DNA from: Gnetum montanum
Taxonomy: Eukaryota > Streptophyta > Gnetopsida > Gnetales > Gnetaceae
Assembly (NCBI GenBank): GCA_015680685.1
Contig: MNCI01004661.1
Span: 1,004,412 to 1,068,411, forward strand
Direction: 5' to 3'
DNA length: 64,000 nucleotides
Both the position numbers and the translations under genes were made by a program. Shown here piece after piece: positions 21,460-32,237 of the stretch (positions are counted from its first letter, which is position 1; the number at the start of each line of letters is the position of its first letter). Below the pieces are notes generated by a model. It saw nothing but the letters and a program-made list of their open reading frames with translations. It was not told where the DNA came from and did not search any database.

Positions 21460-22543
21460 ATGTCTGTGCCCGTATCATTGTTATTGATAGGAATATCCTT
21501 GTTCATTCCTTGCGTGTATAGCAATGAAGTGCAAGCTCTTCTTGCTTTTAAGTCCTCCCTTCTTCATCCAGAAGATATTCTTTACAATTGGACACCAGAT
21601 TCCCCCAATACCTGTAAATGGATTGGCATCTTCTGCTATGATCCTTGTTCTTTTGATACGTGCAGTTCCTTTGTTCAAGCCATTTGTCTCAACCATACCA
21701 TTTGGAAGGCTACATTTCTCCTTTCATTGGAAACCTCTCTTCTTTGAGAGGACTGGACTTATCAAATAATTATTTGAATGGACCCATTCCTGCTTCCTTT
21801 GGAATGCTTTCTAGGCTTGTTAGGCTTAACCTCAGCAATAATAGTTTCAGTGGTGTTATTCCACCAGAGATTGGCAAAATCTCCTCTATGTGGACACTTC
21901 ATCTCTCATCCAATGACCTCTCAGGAGCCATTCGTCAGTTTCTAAACCTGTCATTCCTTTCTTCCTTTCTTATTTAGATCTTTCATTCAATCATTTGCAA
22001 AGATCAATTCCTGCCTAGGCTTGACTTTAGCAATAATATTTTGAGTGGTGTTATTCCACGAGAGATTGGCAATATCCCCTCTATGCAAACACTTAATCTC
22101 AAGTATAATGAACTCTCCGGAGCCATTCCTTCATTTCAGCACTTGTCATTCCTTTTTTCTTTAGATCTTTCCAATAAGTGCCATTTCAGAGGTACGATCC
22201 CTATATTCAATATGTTATTTAGATCTTTCTAGGAATAGGTTGAGTGGCATTATCCATCACAAACTACATATGTTGTAATGTTATTATTATAGTCGTATGA
22301 TTGTTTCTTTAACATTTCTTACAATTCTTTCAATGGAACTTTCCCCTTGTGGCTTGGATTTATCTTATAATGATTTTGAAGGATCAGTACCTTGTGCTGA
22401 GAATATGGTTAATAAACAACTATTTCTGAATGGAAATCTAAGGATTCATTCCATTGCGTATCAAGAAAAGGAAAAGGAATGCTTTTCATCCTAGGCATTG
22501 TATTAGGAAGGCTAGTAGTATTAGGATGGATAAGTAAAGTACC
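21460..22543 (+). pseudogene. LRR receptor kinase pseudogene 3 (extracellular part)
   Basis: ATG at 21460 starts a signal peptide, then SNEVQALLAFKSSL, a Cys-containing cap with two additional Cys-rich residues (YDPCSFDTCSS), and LRRs in three frames: SPFIGNLSSLRGLDLSNN, then SGVIPPEIGKISSM, IPREIGNIPSMQTLNL, and finally CGLDLSYNDFEGSVPCAEN. The start of the membrane segment (ILGIVLG) is recognisable at about 22488-22510. Frameshifts near 21700 and 21975 and stops break it. The copia-like element G is inserted at 22544, exactly where the rest of the membrane segment and the kinase would follow; I do not find them beyond 44991. Confidence 0.9.
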
Positions 22544-22976
22544 ATTAGAGATGTGAAGACAAAATCTATAGTTAACTTGTGTTAAACTTTACTTTTGTCT
22601 TGTTTAGTTGTAGAATTTTCTAAAATATGAAAAGAAGAGTAAAGATATCTAAAACTTGTAAAAGAAAAAGTGAAGACATGTCTAAGTTAATTATTAGTTG
22701 TTTCCATTATTTTAACCCTACATCTGGCTATTTAAATCCATCTTGGGTTGGTTATGATGAGTGAGTTGAGAGTGCATGGTCTCTTGTGTAAGGGTTACTA
22801 TGTGGAAGAAACTGACTTTTGATCTTTGTAAACATTTCTGTGTATCTTTGTAGTTTTGAAGATGTTGTAAAAGTTGCTAAGTTGCTTTCCTGTTTATCTC
22901 CCTTGTTTCTCTCTCACTCAATTTTGCAAGTTTTATTTCTCTGTTGTTGTCTTATTTTTGTGTTGGTAATATTTGT
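22544..22976 (+). repeat. 5' LTR of element G, first part
   Basis: Aligns over its whole length with 44513-44945 (shared ATTAGAGATGTGAA, ATCTATAGTTAACTTGTGTT, GTGCATGGTCTCTTGTGTAA). It is cut at TTTGT by gypsy element D and resumes at 37703. Confidence 0.85.
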
Positions 22977-23804
22977 TGATGAGCGACGAGGTACCCCTAC
23001 ACCCAATCATATGAATCACAAGTGTTCACGTGTGATCCATTTGAATTTTGCAGACTTTAATTACCAAGTACGCTAGAGCTAAACGGTGAATTTGTGTTGT
23101 TTGTTCATTGTCTTTCTAGTCTCACTTATGAAATGCAAGTGTATGGTTAAGTGTGACTGAAGCATAAGATTTTTATCATTTTATGTTTTATCAATTTCAT
23201 CACTTAAAATAATAATGAAAGTGAGAGTAATTAAATGCTAAGTGAATTATTGTCTAATCTAGCCTAACACAAGTAATCGTCCCCACTTCCCAGACACATC
23301 TTGAACTTCATGTAAACACTACTGGGTTGTCAAACACTAATGATTTCTAAGCTACCAAGTGTCACATGTATGTTTGAAGGGGTCTTTCTTGTGTATTTTA
23401 ATTAATTGCTTAATTAATCAAAATCAATTGCTGAATGAATAACATTAAATATGAACTGCATGAAATCACAATGTATAAATACATAAAGAAAGAAAGTCTC
23501 AAGTGCTACATGGATGAATTAAAGAGCTCGTCTTTATTGCCAACACAATGATGTGTTTAGGTACATCAATGCTTGAATAAAGATCCAATTACACTTAGAC
23601 TTCCTGCTACAGGCACTTGGAAAATATTCTAACTCTCAAATGAACAAACTGCAAAAATTTTGCTACTTGACTCCCAAAAAAAACTCCTTGAATCATGTGC
23701 CCAAGGGCTATATTTATAGGCCCAAGAATACCCCCACGATATTACATACTTGATATCACATCGCATACTTGATATTAGGGCTCATGTAAGACACAATTCA
23801 TCAT
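22977..23804 (-). repeat. 3' LTR of element D
   Basis: 828 bp, TGATGAGCGACG...CAATTCATCA on the plus strand. Followed by TACCCCCACGACTGAATG, whose reverse complement is the purine-rich tract before the LTR, as in A and B. TATA-like CCTATAAATATAG on the minus strand near 23725-23710. The U3 has decayed GATATC motifs at 23733-23778. Confidence 0.88.
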
Positions 23805-24129
23805 ACCCCCACGACTGAATGAAAACTTATCCTCAAGTACAAAAAAAGAGGAACAAGTCCCTTACAAAATATATTTGGAGGTATGGAATGTTTGACTAAC
23901 ATGTAGAGTGACATAGAGAAAATATACAAATACAAAAGTTCCCAAGCATACATTATTACAATAATGTTCAAAATTAGGTGTTCATGACAATAGGAAAGAA
24001 CACCCTCAAATTTAATAAACATCCAACCCCTCTTGGCAACAGAAGAATGAAAGAGTGGTAGAAAAGATCCAATGGTTATGAACAATCTTCTATGAGTGAT
24101 ATTGTTGCATCATCCTTGGTGAAGACAAT

Positions 24130-25390
24130 CCTACTTCCAATCCATGCTTCCCACTACAATCACAAAAAAATCAAGGATTAGTATATAAAGTGTAACACAT
24201 AGCAGTTGAATACCTTTTCTCGTCAGTGGTTATACCTAGCCTCACATGTACGCTCAGCATGTATGACTGATGTAATACACCCGGTATGCAACCCCTGAAG
24301 ATGGCATGGAAACAACACTACAAAGCAAGACTTTGTACAAAGCATCAACTCACACGAACATAGCAATCATCAGATTTTGACATCATGCATTCTGGAGTTC
24401 ATACGCTAAGCATGCACCTACATGCCCAGCGTATACGCCTAGCATGTACAAAGTGTACAACCAGTGTCAGATCAAGGTCAACTAAGCTGAACATCTACAG
24501 GCAGCATCTTCAAGGCATCCGAATTCAAATCTGAAGGCCGAAGGACTTCTTTTGCTTTGATCAAGTCTGTACGCTGAGGTCATACATCCAGCATGTATAC
24601 GCTAGCGTCCAGTGTGTATACGCTGGCGTACAGCAATATACGCTGGCGTACAATGGTATACGCTGGTGTGCAGCACGTTGTATACTTGTAAAATTTTATT
24701 CTTTTGCACTCGGTCAACGTGCCACATGTCACCCGACTCGAGAGTCCAGCACTCCACAGCCAATCATCCCCTCTCAAAACCCGAGTCCCATGTTTAAACT
24801 TGTATAAAAACCTCAATTTTTCACTAGACAGGGGTTGGCAATTTTGGAGCAAAAACCAGAGAAAAACAAAGAAATAGAGACACTAAGAAACTAGAGCTAA
24901 AACCCTGTACGCTGGACCTCGACTCTGCACGCTGAGCATACAACCTTTACACTATGCCTACAGTTGAACCTAGCACACAATCATCCCTGCATCCACTGGG
25001 GCTATTCGTCTGCCTTGTGTCAAAGTCACAACTGCATTAGACCGGTGCATTGTAACTTTCATTTCGCAATAATATTGCTACATTTCTTTGCTAAAATCTG
25101 TTACATTTTTTCATTCATTATTGTATGTTTACTGCTTACTCTCCTGTACGTTTACGCTCCATTTTACATTCGTTACGTCGTTTACGTATAACCCAGCGTA
25201 TAGTACATCGGTGTACGTTCAGGGAAATCCTTGCCTGATCTGCGTGCGGACCACTCAAGGTACTCTGCCTTCGTCAATTCCAACATGCCCTCAAGCAAAG
25301 GTAGGGTCTTTTGTACATGTCCAGAGATCTCCAGGTGTCTATTTCATTCCAGCCGAAGACCGATGATTTCGGATAGTACAGTTGCAACCC
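24130..25390. other. Foreign segment in the 3' region of element D, rich in TACGCTG motifs
   Basis: Elements A and B share the 3' region before and after this place, but D diverges from them between about 24130 and 25390 (the join to family sequence is near 25388, at TTTATTTAG). The segment carries a dozen or so TACGCTG/CAGCGTA-type words in both orientations, a tandem block at 24595-24676, and a TATA-like TTGTATAAAAACC at 24803. It looks like a solo LTR or other insertion but I could not find a target duplication. No coding sequence is recognisable. Confidence 0.5.
24595..24676. repeat. About 21-bp tandem repeat, 4 copies
   Basis: Units centred on TATACGCTGGCGTACA, an imperfect palindrome, repeated four times with small changes. 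Related single copies are scattered through 24240-25200. Confidence 0.85.
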
Positions 25391-25391
25391 T

Positions 25392-25602
25392 TTTATTTAG
25401 TCTAAGGGGTGTGCTTTGAATTCTCATATTATTAATATTAGTAATTTTTTTTGAATGAAAACCACACCATGCAAAGACCCATGCATTTTCACATTTATTT
25501 TGTCCAAAAGGTGTGCTTTGAATCCTCAACCTTCCTTTATTTTTTTTTGAATGGTTTTTTTTTTCTTTTTTCTTTTTTGATGAGGACCACACCATGTAAG
25601 GA
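25392..25602. repeat. Duplicated conserved 3'-region block in element D
   Basis: Two copies of a block of about 100 bp (25392-25480 and 25493-25602) that contain GGTGTGCTTTGAAT and ACCACACCATG. Elements A (41865-41965) and B (52270-52345) have one copy each in the opposite orientation, as expected for their opposite strand. A conserved non-coding block in the element's 3' region, duplicated only in D. Confidence 0.75.
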
Positions 25603-26240
25603 CTTATTTGACTTCCTATTGTGAAATGACACAGAATGATGAGAAGTTCATGAGAACAATCCTCACACATAGAAAAATGAAAAAGCACAAAGAATACTGC
25701 CTCCCTTTGAAGCCACACCCTATTCAAACCTTTGAGTCCTTCCCAATTCTGGAAACTACACAAGTCACAAATTTATTAAAGTTGTATTAATGAAAAAGGG
25801 ACTACACATTTTCAAAACAAGAAAAGCCATAGAGTGTGTGGATGGGTGGATGATGTGGATTCACTACCTATTACATGAAAAGAAACCATGTCCTAGTTGT
25901 TAGTAATGACATTCAAAGTTAGAAACCAAACATCAACAATTAAATCAAAAATGATACAAACCACCATCGAGTAGCGCATTATCATTGTACCTGGCACCTT
26001 ATTAGCAAAAAGAATAGAAAATTACAGCAACATGAGAAAATATAAAAGAAAGTAACAAATATTCAAGAAATATTAAATATACTAACGATGCTGTAAAACA
26101 AAAACTTAGAAAAGATCAATAACTTAAAAAACAAAAAGATAGAAAATACAGAATATGAAAAGAAAAAAGTGTAAAACCAAAAATGTGTAAAACAAAAGGT
26201 TGAAAGACTAAGGAGCTACTTAAAGTATTTTTATGGATGG

Positions 26241-27317
26241 TGATGAGTGGCGAGGTACCCCTACACTCCACCATACGAATACGAGCGTACACGCGCGATC
26301 CGGTCGAACTCCGCAGACTAAATGCCTTAACGCCCCAAGAAACACTTGGGGTTAATCGTTCGTTGTCTTCCCAGGCTTGCTTGTAAGTGTCACGGTGTAT
26401 GGTTAAGCAAGTCTGAGGTATGTGATTTTTTTGGTATTTTCGGCTTATCTTCTATGCTACCAGGAGGAAAGAGTTGAGAAACTAAACTAACTCTAACTAA
26501 GATCTAAGTCTAAATTAACTAGCGTCAGCATCCGTTCCCACTTGCCGGACACACCCTGAACTATGCAACTGCGGCTTACCAAACGCTAATCGTTACTGGG
26601 ATCGCCACACGTAACGCAAGTGCTCGAAGTGGTCGTACTGAGGCACCTATTTAGCCTACGTGTGATAAGCAGCCGATTCCTTAGCCAGCCGTACATACCC
26701 GTGGGTGCTCGTAACTAAGTCGTACTTATCACACGTTCTTAGCCTAGCAATGAGCAGTCGATTCCTCAACTAGTCATACACATCGGACTACCACTGAGAT
26801 TACCAAGCGCAGAATCCTGGAATACGCTACTGGGTTACCAAGCAGCCGATGCTCGTAATTGAGTCGTACTCATGCATTGCGTCAAGCAGCCAATTCCTTG
26901 ACTAGCCGTACACGTCCGTAGACGCTGGTAATCAACTCGTACTTGAACGCACTAGGAAAGCAGTAAAAGAAAGCAATAAATGAAACCATGTGCCGCAAGG
27001 TTTATCCAAACAAGTTCGTCTTTATTGTCGTACACAACTTGGGTTCAGGTTACAAGCTGCTCGAATAAAGAGCCATTCACTTTAGGACTCCTACTGCGGG
27101 CACATGGGGAAAAATTCTAACTCTCGAGTGATCAATCTGCCAGAGCTTTGCTACACTAGCCAGGATTGGGAAATGAAGGGAGTGCTGCCTCTTATTTATA
27201 GATATGACGGTGGGACGCGATATCGCGTATGCGATATCGTAGGGTAAGACGTGATATCGCGGCGGCCGCGATATCACGTACGCGATATCACGGCCCAGTG
27301 CAAGTCGCGTCTCATCA
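26241..27317 (-). mobile_element. Solo LTR of the same gypsy family inside element D
   Basis: 1077 bp from TGATGAGTGGCG to GCGTCTCATCA, flanked by a perfect 5-bp duplication GATGG (26236-26240 and 27318-27322). No internal region is present, so it arose by recombination between two LTRs. It belongs to the long-LTR subtype (with repeated GGAATCGGCTGCT-type modules) like element A. Minus-strand TATA (CTATAAATAAG) near 27202-27190. Its GATATC palindromes at 27213-27293 are better preserved than those of the host element D. Confidence 0.92.
27213..27293. promoter_or_regulatory. GCGATATCGC palindrome array in the solo LTR U3
   Basis: Six or so GATATC-centred palindromes (ACGCGATATCGCGT, TGCGATATCG, GTGATATCGCGGCGGCCGCG, GCGATATCAC) lie just upstream of the TATA box on the transcribed strand. 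Their function is unknown; they look like repeated protein-binding dyads. Confidence 0.7.
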
Positions 27318-27435
27318 GATGGCCATCTCCCCCATGACTAAGTTAAAAGGAGGAGATCCAAAAGATTGAGCATGGTTGTCCATCTTGCAAGGTGTCTACT
27401 GAGTTGGCTGGCTTGGGCTCATGGAAAGGTTTTAG

Positions 27436-28561
27436 TTATTGGATGTTAACTAATTGCTTCTTGTCTAGGCTATCAGTTTTATATATGATCATGGCCCTAG
27501 ATGGAAAAGTCTCTTCGATAATGTAAGGTCCTTCCCACAACATTTGAAACTTGGTTCTTTGAGGTATGTGTCTAGGATTCCAATAGAGAACCTTGTCTCC
27601 TAGTTGAAACTTGACTTTTCTTATTTTGAGGTCATGGAATTTCTTGTTGAATGCCTTATGCACTTTGTTGGATGACAGGGTCATTAATTGATTTTCATCT
27701 AGCAAGTTGAGATTCATTAATCTTTCCTTTTTGTGTTAGACTTAGATCCATGTCAAGGTCACAAGCTGTAGAGAGTGTATGGAGCTCAGATTGGATGGGC
27801 AGTGTTGGTAGTTTTCTGTACACGAGCTCATAGGGAGAATAACCTATGGGAAGCTTCCATGTGGAGAAATAGGCCTAAAGGGCATCATTTAGTTTGATGC
27901 TTCAATCCCTTCGGTACTTGCTAATAGTGCATGTTAAAATTTTTGTAATCTCCTGGTTAGTGATTTTAGCTTGATCATTGGCTTGAGGGTGATAAGGTGT
28001 TGTGAGTTTGTGCTCAACCCCCAAGTGATGCATAAGTTTTCAGAAAGTGGCACCTATGAAATGAGTTCCATTGTCAAAAATTAATGCACAAGAAATACTA
28101 AACTTGTTTATGATGTTTTATTATACAAACTGAGCAGCAGTAGTGGATGTACAATCGATGACGACTACTGCTTCTACCCACTTAGTGCAATAGTCAACTA
28201 CAACTATTATATATGCCTTTCCATTTGACATAGGCGTGATGGGACTCATAAAGGTAATGCCCCAAATATTGAATGACTTGAGAGGTTGAATCCATTATTG
28301 TGGCCCCTCCATTTGAGCTATCCTTCCACCATCTCTCTAACAACAATCACAAGTATGAACAAACTGGTGTGCATCTCTGAAGATTATTGGCCAGTAATAT
28401 CCTACCATGAGGATTTTTAAGGCCATGCATTTCCTAGCGTAATGCCCCCCACAAGGCCCTTTGTAAACATCCTGGAGAATGTGTAGTTGATCCATGTCAA
28501 GGACACACCAACATACTAGGCCAGCGAGACATACTTTGTAAAGGTTACCATTGATTTCCAT
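27436..28561 (-). pseudogene. Integrase remnant of element D
   Basis: From the right: zinc-binding region (GGHYARKCMALKILMVGYYWP, then HQFVHTCDCC) at 28561-28337, a broken catalytic core around 28320-27780, and the C-terminal domain (27717-27436) with KVLYWNPRHIPQRTKF and LWEGPYIIEETFP. It corresponds piece by piece to 1330-214 of element C. Stops in the core show it is inactive. Confidence 0.8.
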
Positions 28562-28849
28562 GAAACACTTAACTTGGTGAAGAAACTATTATTTCTTCTG
28601 GGTGTCTAGCTCTTGCAGCAGTTCTTACTTGAGCAGATAAGTATGAATGGTGTCATACCATCTTGGTTCATTGGGCATTTATGCATTAATAGCCCCTACA
28701 AAGAGATATTCATAAGGAAATTGATCAGATAAGGAGCTCTCTTTCTCCTTGTTGTCCCATCTTAGTTGTGATAAGTGGTTGGCAACCACAATTTTCACAT
28801 CCTTTTGATCTATCACTATGAGATCAAACTCTTATAAAATCATGAGCCA

Positions 28850-29484
28850 CCATATGACATGGGGGCTCATCATTCGTATATTCATTAAAAACTAGATGGC
28901 ACCATGATCTGTATGCACAAACACTTTATAACCAAGCACACAGTCCTTGAAATTTTCTAAGGCAAACATCACCATCATCAACTCTTTTCTATAGTGGTGT
29001 AGTTCAACTATGCACCTGCGATACTCCAGCTTGCATAGTGAATGTAATATGGATGTCTTTGATCATCCATCTATGTAAGCACTGCCCCCAAAGCATAATT
29101 TGATGCATCATTCATCACATCAAATGGCCTTGACCAATCAAGTTCTTGTAGAATTGGGGTCTCAATAAGCTTTTTCTTCAATTGTTGAAATGCTATTTCA
29201 CATGTAGGGGTCCAGAAAAATGATGCATCTTTCTTTGTTAACTCAATTAATGACTTGGAAATTTTGGAAAAGTTCTCAATAAAGCATTGGTAGTAGCCAG
29301 TATGACCAAGGAATGACCACACTTCTTTAACTATTTTTGGTTGATGGGTTATTCCTTGAATGACCCTTATCTTTTTAGGTCCACCTCGATTCTTGCTTTT
29401 AAGATACAATGCCCCAAGACTATGCCTTCCTAGACCATAAGATGGCTCTTTTTCCAATTGAGCCGGAGGTTTGTTTCGACACAT
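28850..29484 (-). pseudogene. RT thumb and RNase H remnant of element D
   Basis: The longest frame (29484-29071) carries the GHTGYYQCFIENFSKISKS thumb motif, a FFWTPTCEIAFQQLK block and then NDASNYALGAVLT, the first RNase H motif. RNase H continues in other frames to about 28850. Frames are broken and the first catalytic Asp is changed to Asn (ND for TD). Confidence 0.8.
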
Positions 29485-30020
29485 CTCCTCAACACCTGAT
29501 CAAGATTGTCTAGGGCTTGCTCGAACATAGCTCTATAGGGTGAAAAATCATACATGAAGACTTCTACCCCGCTACCATTCTATTATTGGAAAATGCTAAG
29601 GACTATTTGTTGGAATGTAGCTAGGGCATTACATAGATCAAATGGCATTTGATGTAAATAAAAGACCCCTAAGGACTTGTGAAAGTCATCTTCGCCTAGT
29701 CCTTTATTGTGATTTCGATTTGTTTATAGCCAATATAACCATCTAGAAAGTTGTAGTAGCTATGCCCAAAAATGGTGTCTAGCACTTGGTCAATAAAGGG
29801 CAATGGAAAATGATCTTTGAAAGTTGCCATATTGAGTAGTTAAAAGTTGATGCACACCCTCCATGTTCTTCCTTTCTTGGGCAAGATCATGAGAGGGCTA
29901 ACCCACTCACTATTTGTAATAGGGTAGATGAATCTTGCCTTGAGGAGTTGCTCAATCTCTTCTTTGACAATTTGCTTTAATTTGGGATTCAATTGTCATT
30001 ATAGCTATCGTTTTGACTTA
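29485..30020 (-). pseudogene. Reverse transcriptase palm remnant of element D
   Basis: Reading leftwards from about 30000: IEQLLKARFIYPITNSEWVS, LLNMATFKDHFPLPFIDQVL and FLDGYIGYKQI in one frame, then a degraded stretch over the FxDD box near 29560. These match intact blocks of element B at 50925-51175. Stop codons interrupt the frame at several points. Confidence 0.75.
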
Positions 30021-30429
30021 ACAATAGGGTCAGTGTATATTCAATGCTAGAATATTCTTGGATCTATTCTTGTGGGCTTAGAATATAACTAGGAAAAGGC
30101 TACTCACCATTTTTCCACAACATTCATCAACATCTTCTTTTGTCCTATAGCAACTTTGGCATTAATAATGATCAGCTTTCCATTTTTTAAGAACACATAT
30201 TCCATTCAAATCGGTAGTGTCTTTAATTCAAGGGATTCTTGTTTGAAATTGTCAAGAATATCTAGCTCTCCCAAATTGATATCATCATTTACTCCCTTAG
30301 AGAGCTAGTGATAAACTTGCTCGAGTTCATCCATACTTGCAACATAATCACACATTAGGTCCTCAGTAGGTTCCATGCACAATGTATTACTGCTAGAATT
30401 AGTTGTCAGCCACTGGGTGCCTTTTTGTT

Positions 30430-30682
30430 TTATGGTTGCCACATACAAACATCTTTGTATTTTAGCTTCTAGTGCACATTGCTTACATGCAGAGATAGAT
30501 GTTCACTTTATTGACCATATCTTCTGCACATAATGGCACCCTAAATCACTATATGCAATACATGGAACCCTTTTCTTCTTGATATTCCCAAATTTATTTT
30601 CTTTGGATATCTTTAAGGAAAGATCTCTAATGCCCATTTTGGCATCAATAATTCTTAACCACGTCCCTTCCATAATAATTGG
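30430..30682 (-). pseudogene. C-terminal part of the aspartic protease region, element D
   Basis: The frame 30691-30503 reads IIMEGTWLRIIDAKMGIRDL and KKRVPCIAYSD, matching the post-catalytic part of the protease in A and B. Its N-terminal half is 3.1 kb away at 33809-34234 because insertion E lies in between. Confidence 0.8.
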
Positions 30683-31011
30683 TGTTGACACATTTTGGCC
30701 ATTTCATGGAACAGGCTTTACAAGGTTATGGTGATTTTTGAAAAATTTAAAAGAGATTGTTGAGATTTTTTTTTTTCACCTTGAAGTCTACCATGTTGAT
30801 TAAGACAAACTTTGCTAATTGGTTCACATCCACAAAGGCATGGTTGACTGTCCCAAAATCTTAGAGGCCTTGTTCTTGCATCCTTGAACCAACCAATACA
30901 CAAAAGTTATAGAGCCTCCTTCCAAGGACCATGTTGCCCATATGCAAAAATCATACCATTCCATGGGATTTCATCCCTTGTTAGCATTCGGACAAAAATG
31001 AGCCTAGAATC

Positions 31012-31515
31012 ATGAACACTAAGACCTTAAGAAAATTTAGAAAGGAAGACTCAAGGAGCTATAAAATGAGGGTGTGCATGGTTTGCAAGGGTTCAAATCA
31101 TAGGCTACTGCGCTGTGTAAGGTGTTCCATTGCTGTTCACAGAAAATGCTCTCCATGGCCAGAATCAATCATTTTCCTGGATGATAGAAGCAATCAAATA
31201 GTTTGTTGGCGTCATCCACAGAATTGGAAGCTAGAAAACAAGCATATTGAAGTGATACGTGACATAAAGGAAGCATTTCATAGCTTACCAATTCCGTATA
31301 TGAATGAAGAATTTAATGTTGGTGAAGATTTCTAGAAAGATGCGATTGTATGCTCAGAGAATTGTGAGTGCAGAACTCAGTCTATGAGCTGTTTAAAAGC
31401 TTGTCATTGTTTAGAGCAGTGCACAAATAAGCCATTTCGCAAGGAGAAGAAAATTAAAATAGTCAAGACTGAATCCTGTGGATGGGGAGCAGAAGCTGCA
31501 GGGATATTTCTATAA
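31012..31515 (+). pseudogene. Captured fragment of a PHD-AWS histone methyltransferase-like gene (ASHR3/SDG4-like)
   Basis: The frame from 31012 has a PHD-type finger: CMVC, then LLRCVRCSIAVHRKCSPWPE, then CWRHPQNWKLE (C4HC plus a final C-x2-H instead of C-x2-C). After one in-frame TAG (31333) the same frame continues with CSENCECR, SCLKACHCLEQCTNKPF, RKEKKIKIVKTESCGWGAEA and a stop near 31515. Cys-rich AWS followed by the first SET residues is typical of ASH1-like H3K36 methyltransferases, and a PHD finger before AWS-SET is the layout known in plant ASHR3. The catalytic SET domain is not present, so it cannot methylate. Splice joins are absent, which suggests capture through a processed RNA or simple exon copying. 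Identity as ASHR3-like is inference from layout. Confidence 0.75.
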
Positions 31516-31967
31516 TCAGCATGAGGAGCCTTGGAGTTGCTCCGTATGTTAGTATCCTCGGAGACAACAGTTCTATCTTTAGTCTTCTGATCAAAATTAT
31601 CGATGCTTCCGTGGCTGCTGTTGTAGATGCTCCTCCTTCTGCTGCTGCTTTTCAATTTTCCTCTGGTAACGATGGGTCAGTCGTTCCTTTAAACGATGGC
31701 GAGGATGCGAAGGCTCCGGTCCCTGAGTGGAATGGTGTGGCAAAAGATGGAGCCAAGAAGACGGCTGTAGGAAACGAAAACGGAGAGGGCAAAGAGAGAG
31801 ACGAATATGAGAGAGATGATAGAGAGGAGGATGGCCCTGAAGAGGACAACAACGATTCCAGCATCATACGCGACGACGGTGGCGGCGTCAGAAGCAGCGG
31901 CAGCAAAGGGAAAAGAAAACAGGGGCACAGAAACTGTAGCACCATCAGCAACAGATGTCGAATGTAA
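31482..31967 (+). pseudogene. GC-rich acidic frame of unknown origin in insertion E
   Basis: A 161-codon frame overlapping the end of the AWS fragment. Its middle and end are highly charged (DEYERDDREEDGPEEDNN, then SSGSKGKRKQG) and low in complexity. Its base composition is much richer in G+C than the surrounding DNA, and the opposite strand is also open over long stretches. It may be another captured exon or 5' UTR. I do not recognise any domain and would not call it a working gene. Confidence 0.35.
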
Positions 31968-32237
31968 ATCAGGGAAAGGGTTCACACCAGAACTAGATCC
32001 GAAGTGTGACGGCTGAACAGGGGCAAGGCCTGATCCTGCAGGCAGATCGGTGTGAGGCAGAGATCGCGGGCACGAATGGCGGTCAGGAGAGGGGGCTTCC
32101 AAAAATAGCGTTGTGTATAGAAAACACAGAACTGAAACGACTTGAAAAAGGTTTTATTAACCGATGCTATGCCCAAAGCTATAACATAAAAAAATATTAA
32201 TACGGGCATAAAGTCACAATTTAAGTTTTAATAGGGA

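Noticed and set aside
31652-32102. Minus-strand Ser/Leu/Pro-rich frames inside insertion E
   Set aside because: They mirror the Asp/Glu/Arg-rich plus frame; a Ser/Pro/Leu-rich antisense is expected from such codons.
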